Assembly: GCA_907164885.2 (NCBI GenBank)
Contig: OU015490.1
Span: 206,999,981 to 207,063,980, forward strand
From: Dolomedes plantarius
Lineage: Eukaryota > Arthropoda > Arachnida > Araneae > Dolomedidae
DNA: 64,000 nucleotides
Direction of reading: 5' to 3'
The notes beneath the pieces are model-generated. The model saw only the letters and a list, made by a program, of their open reading frames with translations. It had not been told where the DNA came from and made no database searches. Shown piece by piece: positions 44,346 to 57,086 of the stretch. The first letter of the stretch is position 1. Each line of letters opens with the position of its first letter. A program made the translations under genes and the position numbers.

Positions 44346-46115
44346 AAAAGATTACCGGAAAAAAACATATATAGTTTAATCATTATCTACAAAGAACTAT
44401 TGCAAGGTATTTTGCAGAGTGAGGATATTTTTCGAAGTGATATTTCCAAAGTGTCCGACATTTTTAACGTCTTAGATAAAACTGCTCAAGAAATAATTTC
44501 TGTAATAGAATGATATCGAAAATTTACTAAACAGTTTTGAATTGTTTTAAACACTATTTTATGTAAACAGCAAATGTTCGTTCGTTTTTTAGTAAAGATA
44601 AAACACACATTTTCAACTTTCACTATCACCTTATTAAACTAACAAGTTCACAGTTTTGTCGAACAAATTTCTACCATCTTTCAGGCAACTTCATAATTCA
44701 TTTTCTCAAAACTTACACTGCATAAAACTTTTTTTTTCAATTTAGTTGCATTTTTTACTTTCTTGAAATAATAAAGCGTAATATGCCGAAAATGTTGCTA
44801 ATTTTCTATCATCTTCAATATTAAAATGAATACACAAAATATCACTTATTTTGATAAGTTTTTGTTTTAAACATCAGCTGTCCAAACAATATTGACAAAA
44901 TTGTTTAGAAGAATGTTGGAGACAACTAAGTGCTACTAAAGCCATCTTCCTAATAGCAAAACGAACATTTTGGTCAACCTCATATGAAGACCTTATTTTA
45001 ATAGTGGTCCAAATAAAACTTTTTAATAAAAAATGGAGTTAGCCTCACTTCCATGTTCATACAAGTCATTTCTATCTTATTTTTAAACTGGTACACTTCC
45101 AGATTATTTCTGCTGCCAACAGAGGGCAATACAATTCCGACTTCAGCAGTCATTTCTCAGCACTCATTAATACTTTAATGCTCTGTATCTCGAAATGAAC
45201 AAGATGGAGTTGGACCAACTAGTTCAAATAAGGCCTGTCATATTATAATTATGATTTTCTGACCAATTTTAGTAAACTACATTTAAGGATCAGAAAGATC
45301 CCTATCTGTATTTAAACAATTAATGCTGCCAAAAGTTTTTACACCACCTGTAAGCTGTTAATTTTTATGGTTATCCGTTATAACTATGATTTTACTTTGC
45401 TATCTAGTTTTCACGGAAGTCCATTTCCTTCTTGCTGATTTTACAAACCATTCTTTTTCGGAAATATTATAACGATCTCAATACACACTTCTATAAAATC
45501 TTTAAAATCTCAATGTCTTTTAGGATGCAAGACTTAAACATGAATTGAGCTATTTGTTGCAAAAAGCAGTCTACCAAAGTGATATTCTCATGCTTTTCTA
45601 CCAAATATTGAAGCGATGGACCTTCAAATTTCGTTTCAAAATTTGAAATCATTCGAAGAGATATTTGGAGGTGTGCCAAGCCTGCAAGCTTGTTTAGAGC
45701 CAATTACGTTAAGTTATTGTGTGGGTTGAGAAATTCTAATGAAAAAGTAAAGGACATCGGTTTGTGAATTTAAACTAATAGTGGTTTTGTAACCCAAAGT
45801 ATTTCGTACTAATGTTGACACTACTTTAGATGTGTGCCTAAGTCAAGTTTATATACACTGCAATCCGATATTTGATAATATCTTACTTTTTTTTATCTCG
45901 ATTACTAGACATTCAGTTGTTGAGTTAAGATATAATTATTCTCTCAATGGTTTATTTTCAGAAATGTGTGTATGTAGATCTTAAAAATTTTATTTTTGAA
46001 TTTTAAATAATTTTAATAGGAAAGCATGCGAACTTTAATCGTTATATCCTAACATAAAACTAATCCAAATATTAGTTCAGTTCAAATTACGCTGATTAGA
46101 CTCAGCTGTTTCATT
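44346..46115. other. AT-rich non-coding stretch
   Basis: No recognisable gene or repeat; small frames such as 45491-45703 minus show no motif. Confidence 0.4.
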
Positions 46116-46118
46116 TCC

Positions 46119-46819
<701 letters not shown>

Positions 46820-47650
46820 AAAATTGCAATTTTCTAATTTACTAGTATTTTCCAACTCAAGCCTTAAATAGTAATATTATACGGCATATTCTATCACCCG
46901 CAAGATTGCTTTATGCCATATGTATGCTGACTGGACACAATAGCATCCAATTTAAAGCAAGACTTCAGTATAATATGCGTTTTTTTTCAAGACTCCAAAG
47001 GCTTTAATGCAATCACTTTCAAGCTCGTCATCTATACTCATGACGTCAAATCAGGAGAGCAAAGTTGCATTGAGTTTGCATTACTTTCAAATTTTCTAAT
47101 TTACTAGTATTTTCCATTCGAGGCTTAAAAAATTATACTATTCGGCATATCCATTCTAATATAATTCGTAAGATTCCTTGATGCATTCTGTACACTGACT
47201 GACACAATAGCATCCACTTTAAAGTAAAACCTCAGTATAATATGCGTTTTCCTTCAAGAATCGAAGGTAGACACTTTCAACTCGTCATCTATAATTATGA
47301 TGTCAAATCAGGAGAGCAAATTGCCATTGATTTTGTATTACTTTCAAATTTTCTAATTTACTAGTATTTCCCACTCAAGCCTTAAATAGTTATACTATTC
47401 GGCATATTCATTCTTATATCATTCTCAAGATTGCTTGATGCCATCTGTACACTGACTGACACAACATTATCTACTTTAAAGTAAGACCTCAGCAAAATAT
47501 GCGTTTATCTTCAAGAATCACTCTTTATTGCTGTCATTTTCAACTCGCCCATCTAAACTCATAACGGTAAATCAGGAGAGAAAAGTGCCATACATTTTGT
47601 ATAAATTTGCAATTTTCTAATTTACTAGTATTTTCCAACTCAAGCCATAA
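46820..47650. repeat. 260-bp tandem array, left part (about three units)
   Basis: TTTTCTAATTTACTAGTATT starts units near 46830, 47092, 47350 and 47610. Shared landmarks are CGGCATATTC, GCTTGATGCCATCTGTACAC, TTAAAGTAAGACCTCAG and AATCAGGAGAGCAAA. The fourth unit is broken after CAAGCC by the MITE at 47651 and resumes at 53049. Confidence 0.85.
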
Positions 47651-48129
47651 GGCTGCTGTGTACTAACCCTATTGAATTCGTTCACATTAGCTGTAACTAA
47701 TAGTAACCTATGGATAAAATTGGTGTACTATTTACAGCTACATACATGCCGATAATCCAATAAAATGGTATTTTCAGTAAGCCTAAACTTTTCTGCACCT
47801 TCCAACATGATTCATTTTATAAATTTCGTCCACCAAAGGAATTCATGAGCGTTTAAAACACACTAAACCAGGGGTTCCCGAAACTTATTTGACTTACCGC
47901 CCCCTTTTCAAAGAAAAAATTATTCACCGCCCCCCCTGGAAATTTTCCGTTCTATGCGAGTAAACAGAGATACAATGATAAATTTTCGGTCTTTTATGTA
48001 TCTGTTTTTTCTACCTATATAGAACATAGTATAGAAATATGTTGTTGTAAATAAGACACCTTGAAGCTTGAAACTATAAAATTAGTACTTAAAATCAACA
48101 ATAGCTACATTCGCATTACACACCAAAAA

Positions 48130-49696
48130 TTAAGATGGCAAAGGATAATAACCATTTGATAAAAAATACAAATAACAGTAATATGAAGGTTTATGCATAG
48201 CAATCAATTTATTTATATTCGGCTCTATTTTAATCAGAAGCATTCTTAAATAACCTCGATCAGTAATTTGCAGTCGGTTTCTGTTTTTAGTACACAGATT
48301 TGTGACCGCACTGAATTCACATTCCACTAAATATGATGAAGGAAACGCTATTAAGAATTTTGTAGACCACAGCTCATAGTCCAGGGTGAAGTGTTAGTAT
48401 CTCTTTTTGCAGCCAGAACTGTTGATAGCTATGTTTAAATTTTAATTCTTCATTTTTTGATACTTCTATTAGTTCTTCTGGTAATTTTACAGATTCCTCT
48501 GAATTTGATCCTGAAAAAGGATCCAAAACCCAATCGGGTATGTTCATTTTATTGATACCTTCAAACCGTTGGTTGAAGTCAGAATGGAGAGCCTCGAATT
48601 GCTGATAATAGATAAGCATGTCTTCATTATGTTTTCCTATTGTTGATAAATGTGGAAATTGGCTGAATTCCCCTTTTCCTAAAACTGTTTTGTACAGTAG
48701 AAGTTTTGCCACAAAAGCAGTTTTTGATTTTATTAAATTCAGCTCACCGCCTTGAAGTTTTTGATTTGCGTCATTGAATTTACTAAACAAGACTGTCAAA
48801 TTGGCTATGTCATTTTTAGAATCGATAAGTTGATTCATAAATTATCATCTTTGTTTTCTAAGAACTCTAGCAGTCAAATAGTTTATAAAATCGATCCAAA
48901 CAGGCACCTTTTGACAGCCAACAAACTTCTGTATGAGGCAGCAAGCGATTGAATCCTTCATAGTTTTCAATGCAAAGTTGTCCGAACAATATGTAATTCA
49001 ATGCGTTGCATCTGATTTTGTTGACTACTTGAACGACATTCTGCAATGACCTATGAAGGCATTCATTCAGATTTTTTTGGTAACTAAATGTTGCCGATGA
49101 ATGACGCAATGCACAGCAAATACATTCGGAACCGCTCTTTTTAAATATGCAAGAAAACCCTGTAGCATCCTATCATCGCTGGAGCACCATCAGCAGCAAC
49201 TGATAAGATATTTCTGAGGGGGATTTCTTTTTCTTTGAAAAAACTCTTCCAATGCATGAAATATTAATTCTTCCTTGGAATCAGTTTGCAAATTATTGAA
49301 AATAATAATTCTTAGCATATTTTTCTTATATGAATTGCACGCATGCTAAAATTAAGGCCTCATTCCTGGCAAAGTTGACTCATCAAGCTGAATAGAGAAC
49401 TTGGATGTTTTTAAATGCTCACATAATGAGTCTTCAACATCTTGAGCCATTTCATCAATTCTTCTTTGGACTGTATTACTGCTCAATGGAATTTTCTTTG
49501 TAATTTCAGAAGCTAGCTTGTGTAGCATAGTGCGTATTACTTCAGTTATAGCCTGTAGAATTAGTTCTTCCCCAATAGTATGCGGTTTTCCCAATTTAAA
49601 AATCCTTACAGAAATATTATATGAAGTACGCAACCCATCGTTAAAACCTTTGGATTCTACTGAGAAGAGTTTTGCTAATGTCGGCTTTCTCAAAAA
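48130..49696 (-). pseudogene. hAT transposase (ZBED5-like lineage), broken
   Basis: Segments in order on the minus strand: RKPTLAKLFSVESKGFNDGL and GKPHTIGEELILQAITEV (49693-49352) up to SIQLDESTLPG; RGF-like LQGFLAYLKRAVPNVFAVHC then VIHRQHLV (about 49150); NECLHRSLQNVVQVVNKIRC and LLPHTEVCWLSKGACLDRFY (49109-48867); LTVLFSKFNDANQKLQGGEL to INKMNIPDWVLDPFS (48838-48530); and the C-terminal dimerisation domain with FSAVTNLCTKNRNRLQITDR (48327-48130). This is the normal order of a hAT transposase. At least three frame changes and several stops disrupt it. The BED zinc finger expected at the N-terminus is not seen. Confidence 0.85.
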
Positions 49697-49933
49697 ATTT
49701 TAATTCATTGCTTTAAAATATAAGATAAGGTTTTATCTTTCTTATCAGAATGTACTTTTTCAAAAATTCTACTAATTTTGATGGCATCATCGCTAAAATA
49801 TAAAACTACATTTTATTACGGTGACCACGGCTCTCGCCTATACGCCCTGTCAAACTGAAGACCGGACACTACGTAACAAAACCTATATACGCAGTCGAGG
49901 GCTGATTTCCCAAGTTCGGAGCAGCTCATTTTT

Positions 49934-49943
49934 ATAGGCCTGA
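49934..49943 (-). promoter_or_regulatory. Possible TATA box of the hAT transposase
   Basis: On the minus strand CCTATAAAAATG lies in a GC-richer patch about 240 bases upstream of the transposase remnant. This is a position-based guess. Confidence 0.3.
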
Positions 49944-50119
49944 GCGCCGGACGGACAGTAAGATCTGCCGACCAATTGAGGCAACCCTGGGCCCTTTAAA
50001 ACAATTAAGAAAATCCACACAAACTTAATTGGAGACTAGTTTATATGTGAGCTATACAGAAAATGCTCAGAGAAAAATAACTTTAAGATTTCCCTTACCT
50101 CTCCTTCGATATCGGTAAA

Positions 50120-50275
<156 letters not shown>

Positions 50276-50795
50276 CATACACACTATCTACCATCATTCG
50301 GACACCTGTAATAGGAAAGAAAGCAAATTTATTCTTATTCAATAGTTGGTAGAGCCTCCATGAGATGCAATTGCAGCCTCAACCTTCTTTGGCATGCTTT
50401 CCCCAAGTCCTTGAGGACGACTAGTGGTATTTTCTTCCACTCCCAGTTTTGTGGTGTCTATCTCCCAGTTTTGTGGGTCTGCCGACTCGGGGAACATTCT
50501 GACAATCACCGCACACCTTCCACTTCTGAATCAAATAGGCCACTGTCGATTTTGGGTAATTCAGCGCGCTAGATATGTCCCTTAACTAACTAACCAATGG
50601 CACAACAATCCATAGATATGCCCCTTAAGGACCGGGGATATTTCTGTGATACCCGACGAATACACCTTTTTCGAAATCAGATAGCTCTGCACTTAGTGGC
50701 ATCTTGCAAGTGACTAATGCCAATGTTGTTTCGGAGGGCGTGACGTATCTCAGGACCGCAGATATCGTCTTTTGTATGGTCGTCCAAATACTTAT

Positions 50796-50797
<2 letters not shown>
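50276..50797 (-). mobile_element. Tc1-like element, internally deleted
   Basis: The minus strand ends in a Tc1 C-terminus, [20 protein letters not shown] and stop (about 50400-50338), the usual ending of Tc1 transposases. The left outer end reads in reverse GTCCGAATGATGGTAGATA; the right outer part has CGTCCAAATACTTATTGATA. Both ends meet (TA)n tracts. The region between is not recognisably coding, so most of the gene has been deleted. Confidence 0.6.

Positions 50798-50857
<60 letters not shown>
50798..50857. repeat. (TA)n microsatellite
   Basis: About 60 bases of TA between the Tc1 remnant and the Helitron 3' end. Confidence 0.95.
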
Positions 50858-50860
<3 letters not shown>

Positions 50861-51720
50861 CTTTTTAACCCGGCGTTCCCCGGGTATTTATTTATCCCAA
50901 TTATTTTATTACACAGGAAAAGTAATGAACTTTACTTGTAGTGTAAAATCTAAGCAATTTTATTTACTGGTATTTAAAATTATATATACAGTATATAAAT
51001 TATAAAGTAAAATTACAAATTCGTTATAATATTCATTTAACCTAAAGCCTGATTAAAACCAACATTTTTAGTTTTTCCTCTAAGAGCAAGAATAAATAAA
51101 TTCTTGGGTTAATCCATCCTTGAGCAAGAAGCGTAAAGTTGTCCGTGGGAGAAATATGGCGATCTCAAATCCATTCTGCAGCACTTAATAGACTGCTCCT
51201 GTGACTTGTTGTTAGTGATCGACAACGCAAGTCTCGCTGGAAATTGCAATTAAAGTTAAAAGGGAGATCCATCGGAATGAGTGGTATCCGTGGGATAAAA
51301 AATTTTTCACCCTCTCCCTTTCCTGTTAAGATTGTCGCTTCAATAATATTGTGCAGCATCTTCTTTACAAACTGCCTTGTGACGTTTCAAAATTTTGGTG
51401 GGTCGAGGTTCCGTAGTAAAATAATTGGAGACCCCACTTTAAGTAAAAGAAGATGGGGTGGCAACCCAGCAGCCGGATCAAATGAGTTTAGGATCCCTGT
51501 TGGGAACCTGACAACCTCATCGACGTATACAACCTCATCGACGTATCGATAGATTTGTATTCAGTGACTATGCCTGGTAACATGGAAAATATTTGATTGT
51601 TTATTTCTGGTACATCTTCATTTTTAGCAGCAAGAATGACCCTCTTTCGCAACCACTTCAAATTGGGATAGTTTTGGAAAACAGCCGGATAGTCTGCATT
51701 CTGCATCTATATGCTTTATA
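50857..51720 (-). mobile_element. Helitron 3' portion
   Basis: The minus strand ends with a GC hairpin CCCGGGGAACGCCGGG (50869-50884), then TTAAAAAG and CTAA (50860-50857) followed by T, matching the hairpin plus CTRR end of Helitrons. The upstream region encodes the Pif1-like helicase C-terminus (51165-51706). The 5' TC end is not identified. Confidence 0.75.
51165..51706 (-). pseudogene. Helitron Pif1-like helicase, C-terminal fragment
   Basis: 51706-51488 reads LKWLRKRVILAAKNEDVPEI and IVTEYKSIDT; 51359-51165 reads LHNIIEATILTGKGEGEKFF, then IPRIPLIPMDLPF. These are signature strings of the helicase domain of Helitron RepHel proteins. Just after IPMDLPF the usual sequence leading to the last helicase motif is replaced by frame-shifted text. 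The middle segment (51480-51360) is readable only in other frames. Confidence 0.8.
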
Positions 51721-52309
51721 AATATGTCATCAATCCCCTAGGTAAATTATGCTTTCAGAGCCTCTTTCTATTTTTAATATGTAGTTGTATTTAGCTATCC
51801 CAAAATTGGGGAATATTTTTTTAATTCATGCCCTAATAAAAACAACATATTGTAGGAAATGATAAAAATTTTGATATAGGTTTTAGGTTAAAAATTTCAA
51901 GTAAAAATATTAATTAGTTAAGGTGATATCTTGCGCGGCTTATAGCAACTTAGGCAAAATAAAATGAAATAAACATATGAAATTCAATACAAATAATTAT
52001 GCCAACATAAATAATTATAAAATATTTTTCATATATTTAATTAAATTGTATGTTATATGTATTATTATAACAAAACAACTTTTTCAGTTTTAACAGGAAA
52101 ATTTTTTAAAAAGAATATTATTTACCTACGTTTTGTTGATGCGATCACGCTGTAAGAGTAGGAACTCAGAGTTGAAAAAAATTATTCTCTATTTCTCTGC
52201 TTTCAAATAAATCCTGCGATAATAAGCAATTCTGCGTTTGGTTTGGTCTCCCGCGTCCGGTACTAAAACTCACCCCTGTAGCAAAGTACATATATACCTC
52301 TAATTATAT
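51721..52309. other. AT-rich interior of the hAT element
   Basis: Nothing recognisable. Confidence 0.35.
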
Positions 52310-52531
52310 TTAACATCCTCTCAATGTCCTTGGCCCCACCTTGAATATTTTCCCAAGCTGTGTAAATGTGTGCCTGATTATTTTTATTTTTGCATCAGCG
52401 GTACTCAAAACCCATATGGTCCGGATATAGTTAAGGCGGTCCAGTTTAAACTTTAAATAAGATTTATTAGGCGGTATCATCAGTGACTGGAAGTGGTTAA
52501 TCTCCGGGGAATGGGAGGCCTCTTCGTGCAA
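52310..52531 (-). CDS. Unknown 73-residue ORF near the hAT 5' end
   Basis: The frame starts MHEEASHSPEINHF and continues through MIPPNKSYLKFKLDRLNYIR to KIIRHTFTQLGKIFKV. Composition is balanced and protein-like, unlike the AT-driven frames elsewhere. I do not recognise the family. It lies 300 bases inside the hAT element's 5' end and far from the transposase, so it may be a captured fragment or part of an earlier exon of the element. It may equally be chance. Confidence 0.3.
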   Translation of the reverse strand: MHEEASHSPEINHFQSLMIPPNKSYLKFKLDRLNYIRTIWVLSTADAKIKIIRHTFTQLGKIFKVGPRTLRGC

Positions 52532-53048
52532 AAAATAGATTGAGGGGTACTGCCCAAGATGCTCAGGGCTGTAAATAAGACCAAATATGGAAACTAAGTC
52601 ACTAGATACTTAACAAGTCTCACAATACATGATTGTGCCCACCTAGGTCTTTCCCGTACACTTTGATTCCAGTGTCCTCGGAATGTTTTAGAATTGTCTT
52701 GTCTTGTTTCTTTATGCTTTCACCGCCCCCTTTTTTCGTTCACCGCCCCCCAAATGTCGCCAGGAACGCTACCGCCCCCCTGGATCGTTCCAGTGCCCCC
52801 CAGGGGGCGATATCGCCCACTTTGGGAACCCCTGCACTAAACCATATTTGTTCCTCGATTAATTTAAATTTTAAAATCATATTTGAAATTTAAAATTCGA
52901 AAAATACCCCAGGGTGTAAAATTTCTTTGTTTATTGCGGAGTACAATTTTTAAACAAATCTTTCAATCCAAGTCAACAATCCTAAGACATTTTCTCCTTA
53001 GGTTAATATTGAGGTGAGCGAATTTAATAGGGTTAGTACACAGCAAAC

Positions 53049-53290
53049 TTAAATACTACTACTATTCAGCATATTCCATCTGACATCATTCGCCAGAGTG
53101 CTTGATGCCATCTGTCCACTGAATGTTACAATAGCATACACTTTAAAGAAAGACCTTAGCATAATATTCATTTTACTTCAAGAATCTAAGGCTTTATTGC
53201 TGTCACTTTCAACTCGTCAACGAAACTCATGACGCTTAATCAGGGGAGCAAAGTGCCACTGAGTTTGTTATAATTTTCTAAACTTTGAAT
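53049..53290. repeat. 260-bp tandem array, right part
   Basis: The interrupted unit resumes at TTAAATACTACTACTATTCA, continues CAGCATATTC, GTGCTTGATGCCATCTGTCC and AATCAGGGGAGCAAAGTGCC, and ends near 53290. Confidence 0.85.
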
Positions 53291-54594
53291 TACTGGTTTT
53301 AGATTACGATTCTTTACCAATCCAAAATAATATTCAAACGTAAATCTGGATGGAAATCATTAAAATTAAATTTGTTCTTTAAGGTAAAACTTAATAATTT
53401 TTTTCACTATTGACAAACGCAGATAGGTGCTAGAAGAGACAGATATATTCTTTCAGTTTTTTTCCATGTAATATCCCACTTTATGTGTCATGGAAATGTC
53501 ATAAAAATATTACAGTCCTCGGTCATCAAATTCGTATCTTTATATAAAATATATTATTCTTTTATTTAAATATTAACATAAATTGTCTTTTGAAATCATG
53601 ACATATATTGATATTTTAAACGACGACATCAGAAACTAGTTGTTTATATTAGAGAAAAATCCGATAAACTTCCATGTTATCTTTATGGAATGCCCAGGAG
53701 CTTTGTTTCAAGGAAATATAGTAAAATTTCGGTTTCTCAGAGTTTAATATATTTAATTTTATATTTTAAAATTTGAAACTTAATTTTCATCTATTTCAAT
53801 ATATAGAGAGATAAAAAATTTAAAAGATTAAAAAGTGTATAATGTGAAACTTTACAAGTGATAAAAAATTTAATTTATGTTTTTATGGAAAGAAAAAAAA
53901 ATCCGTTATAAGAGTCAAATTAATTCTTGTGTGTATTTAGAAATTCAAGATAGTTTTATTTGACGTTGAAAAACAGAAACACATGGTTGGCATACATTTC
54001 ATATATTTAACTTTGATTGTCTTATTTACACTTTTTAGTACAATTTATAATGTACTGTAATGCAGTAACCATAGTTATATGAAAATGTTAATACCAGATT
54101 TTTCAAAATTTAGTAAACAATTTTAACATTCATATCTCAGTGGATCATTAACGTATGGGACCGTAAAAAGTACTTACATGCCTGATATAACATCATTTTG
54201 TTTTTAAATTAAATACCTGAAAAATAATCATAAGTAATTACAAATATGTCGACCAGGTGGCACTACATCTGTAACAAAACAAAGTGTAATGTTTCACCGG
54301 CAATGGTTTATCAGGTAATGTCAAAATGGCAAGTTTCTTGTCATAACTGAAGCTGATTTTGCAGTTCTTTGCCACGTTTGTTGATAAGTCGATGCTAGTG
54401 CATATATTTGTAATTAATTATCTATTTTTTTTTTCGGAGGGTCTCAAAAAAATGACGGTATGTGAGTTTGTGTTAAAAGCATTGCCATACGTAAACATTC
54501 AGTAAAAATGTGGAGTTTTAAAATATTTACTGATTTCTTAATCACCTGGTATACCTTTTGTATAGAATTTAAGATATCAATATTCTAGTAAAAT
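53291..54594. other. AT-rich non-coding stretch
   Basis: A GC-richer patch near 54245-54440 (CCAGGTGGCACTACATCTGT) is unassigned. No gene recognised. Confidence 0.4.
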
Positions 54595-54970
54595 ATTTTT
54601 ATTGCAAAAATGCATACACAACCACAGGTACATTTCTTCCGTGGACTACTATATCACAATCTTGGTCGTTCTCTGTGGACATATCGAACCGTACATTCTT
54701 TCCTTGTGCTATGAATCTAACATGGAAAAACCATAATTTTCATCCTTGCTGACATGCAGTTTCGTTTAAGAGTCGCTTTCGTTGGAGAAAGCCTTTATTA
54801 GATTCGAGCTCGGTTTGTATTCAGGTAATAGATACGGAATCCCAATAGTGTGTTTTTGTCCAGGCTTGAAAAGAATTCTGGTCTCTTCTCGAATTATACT
54901 TCTGCCTCTATGATTTATTCAGCTGTTTCTCAAAACGGTTGGTCGCAAAGCAAGTATGATATCGGTCCAG
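54595..54970 (-). pseudogene. Unknown coding-like segment, ending at a TAA within AATAAA
   Basis: On the minus strand one frame gives FFHVRFIAQGKNVRFDMSTE, NDQDCDIVVHGRNVPVVVYA and FLQ with TAA; the stop overlaps GCAATAAAAATA, a polyadenylation-like signal. Upstream, in shifted frames, REETRILFKPGQKHTIGIPY and LLPEYKPSSNLIKAFSNE look coding too. GC content is higher than around it. I do not recognise the protein; it may be the end of a TE ORF or a decayed host exon. Confidence 0.35.
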
Positions 54971-55454
54971 TATTTTATGCCATGACAAAAGTTGTTTATT
55001 CTGACTAAAAGCAACAAAGGTAGATACAAAATTTATTGAAGAAAAATAATGTCTTATTGTTAGTTAAACTGAATGGGAAAAAGACATATGCATGTTATTG
55101 ATTTAAAAACTGTTTTCATGGATTATGTTTAAAGATATTGTATTTCTTTAAGCGATTGTATTTCATCTTAACATTGGCTCGACAATTTTATTCGTATTAA
55201 GCCGGTTCTTCAAAAGTAAAGTCATTTCAAACGACATTCTATGTTTAAGACCCTTATCACTGAAAACAGCAATAAGCAAAATATACAAAAAAATCCTCTA
55301 TAAATTGAACAAATTATAATTCATAGTAATTATTATAATATTGGAAATAATAAGTATTTGAAATTCCACTGTAAATTAAATATGGACATTACATTTTTGC
55401 CCTCAGCTAAAAAGAGTTGAAAACGTGATAACAACACTTTTCCTTTCACCACTG

Positions 55455-55537
<83 letters not shown>

Positions 55538-56229
55538 ACCCCCATGATAACTCATTTTATTAAATTTTATTAAAATTAAATTTTACCACCTAACATTTTA
55601 AAACTAATTTATTTAGATTCATTTTGGTAAATATTACATGGTTATTAAAGTTTAAAACAATATACTGAAGTCGAATAACAAATACCTTTGCGACTGCCTC
55701 ATAAAAATTTAAATGATCCACTGATGATATCAAAAATTAACACTTTTATTTTTCCAAAATATATTATCATTTTCATTTAAAGTAGCTCAATTCCTCGTTT
55801 ACATACCTAAAATATTTACCATTCAACAATATCAAATATTTATCAGTCAGTAGGAAGGAACTACAAACGTCATATCTGAGCGAGAAAAATGCACATAATT
55901 CCATCCACGCACTGAAATTAATCTCCGCAGCTCAACAAAGTCGGGAAACTACTGAAATTCCTAGATACACTCCCAAAATGTTTCGAAAGTCAATACAGGT
56001 GTTTGTTATCGAAAATCCTCTTCATTTATAATTTGTAACCGTGGCTGAAATTTTTGAATTAAAACGATTACGTTTATAAATAATTGTAGAATCGCAAGTG
56101 AAGGATTTTGAAATGTGAAATGATTTGTTTGTTCTAATGTTATTATACGATAAAAGTGATACGTACTTAGAAAATGATAAATATAGGATGCGGCGGAATC
56201 GACTTATATTTCTGAAGGTCACTTAGAAT
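54971..56229. other. AT-rich non-coding stretch with (TA)n
   Basis: A TA tract of about 79 bases lies at 55456-55534. No gene recognised; the minus-strand frame at 56022-56222 has no motif. Confidence 0.45.
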
Positions 56230-56395
56230 GGACAGGGTAGCGTGGCGTGGAAGGTGTCAGCAGTTCGAGCTGAATTTTTAGTTGTCAGTAGACACCATGA
56301 GTTGGTCAGGTGAACATCGCCGTTTCGTTATCCAGGATTTCTTAAAAAAACTTAATGTAGTATCTTCTAAGGAAACTACCACGGGTTACTAACGT
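56230..56395 (+). pseudogene. Mariner-type transposase N-terminus remnant
   Basis: After a GC-richer leader, an ATG at 56299 begins MSWSGEHRRFVIQDFLKKLN, resembling the first residues of a common arthropod mariner-like transposase family (MSWSGEHRAFVVE). The match ends within about 25 codons and is followed by a stop. No TIR seen. Confidence 0.5.
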
Positions 56396-56995
56396 AGAAT
56401 TACATATCGTTGCTCACCCTTTTGTATTTGTATATGGAGGTATGTGTTATGTATGTATGTATGTATATATATATATATATAGTGTGTGTGTGTGATGTCA
56501 GAAGCATAAACTATATTTAATTATATTAATTAGCATTAAACGGTAATTTTCTAATGAAGTCCTAGTGTGTTTTGCAATTCAGGAAGTAGATTGTTTTTCG
56601 CAGCGGAGAGTCATGGTCATCGATAATTAATTGCTCCCAAGCGCTCAGGAATTTGTCAACAAAATACAGGCAGTGCCTGACTATGATATCATGTGATGAC
56701 GCAATAGTCGAATGTTCGAGAGAGGAGCTCGGCATGATCACCCTCGCTTTTGCATAACGCGCGAAAGAGAGTTTAGTTTTAGAGATATTTTATAGCCCTA
56801 GGACGTGCGTCTGTCGTCAGCTGAGAGATGATTGAAAATGGCGATTTAGTGGGGTTATTTGGGTATTCACTTAATAATAATTAATAAAGTTGTTTAAATG
56901 TTAATTAAGCATTAGGTCTTCCATCGGCCTATTGTATTATGACTGCCATTTACAATAATTAGTTTGTTTTAAAGAGCACAAGGCGAAGGGACGTG

Positions 56996-57078
<83 letters not shown>
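56396..57078. other. Microsatellites and a promoter-like GC-richer patch
   Basis: GTAT, TA and GT repeats lie at 56440-56495. The stretch 56575-56905 is GC-richer and ends with TTTTATAGCCC near 56790 and AATTAATAAAG near 56880, an arrangement seen in LTRs. I find no second copy or TG...CA boundaries. (CA)n(TA)n fills 56998-57078. Confidence 0.35.
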
Positions 57079-57086
<8 letters not shown>

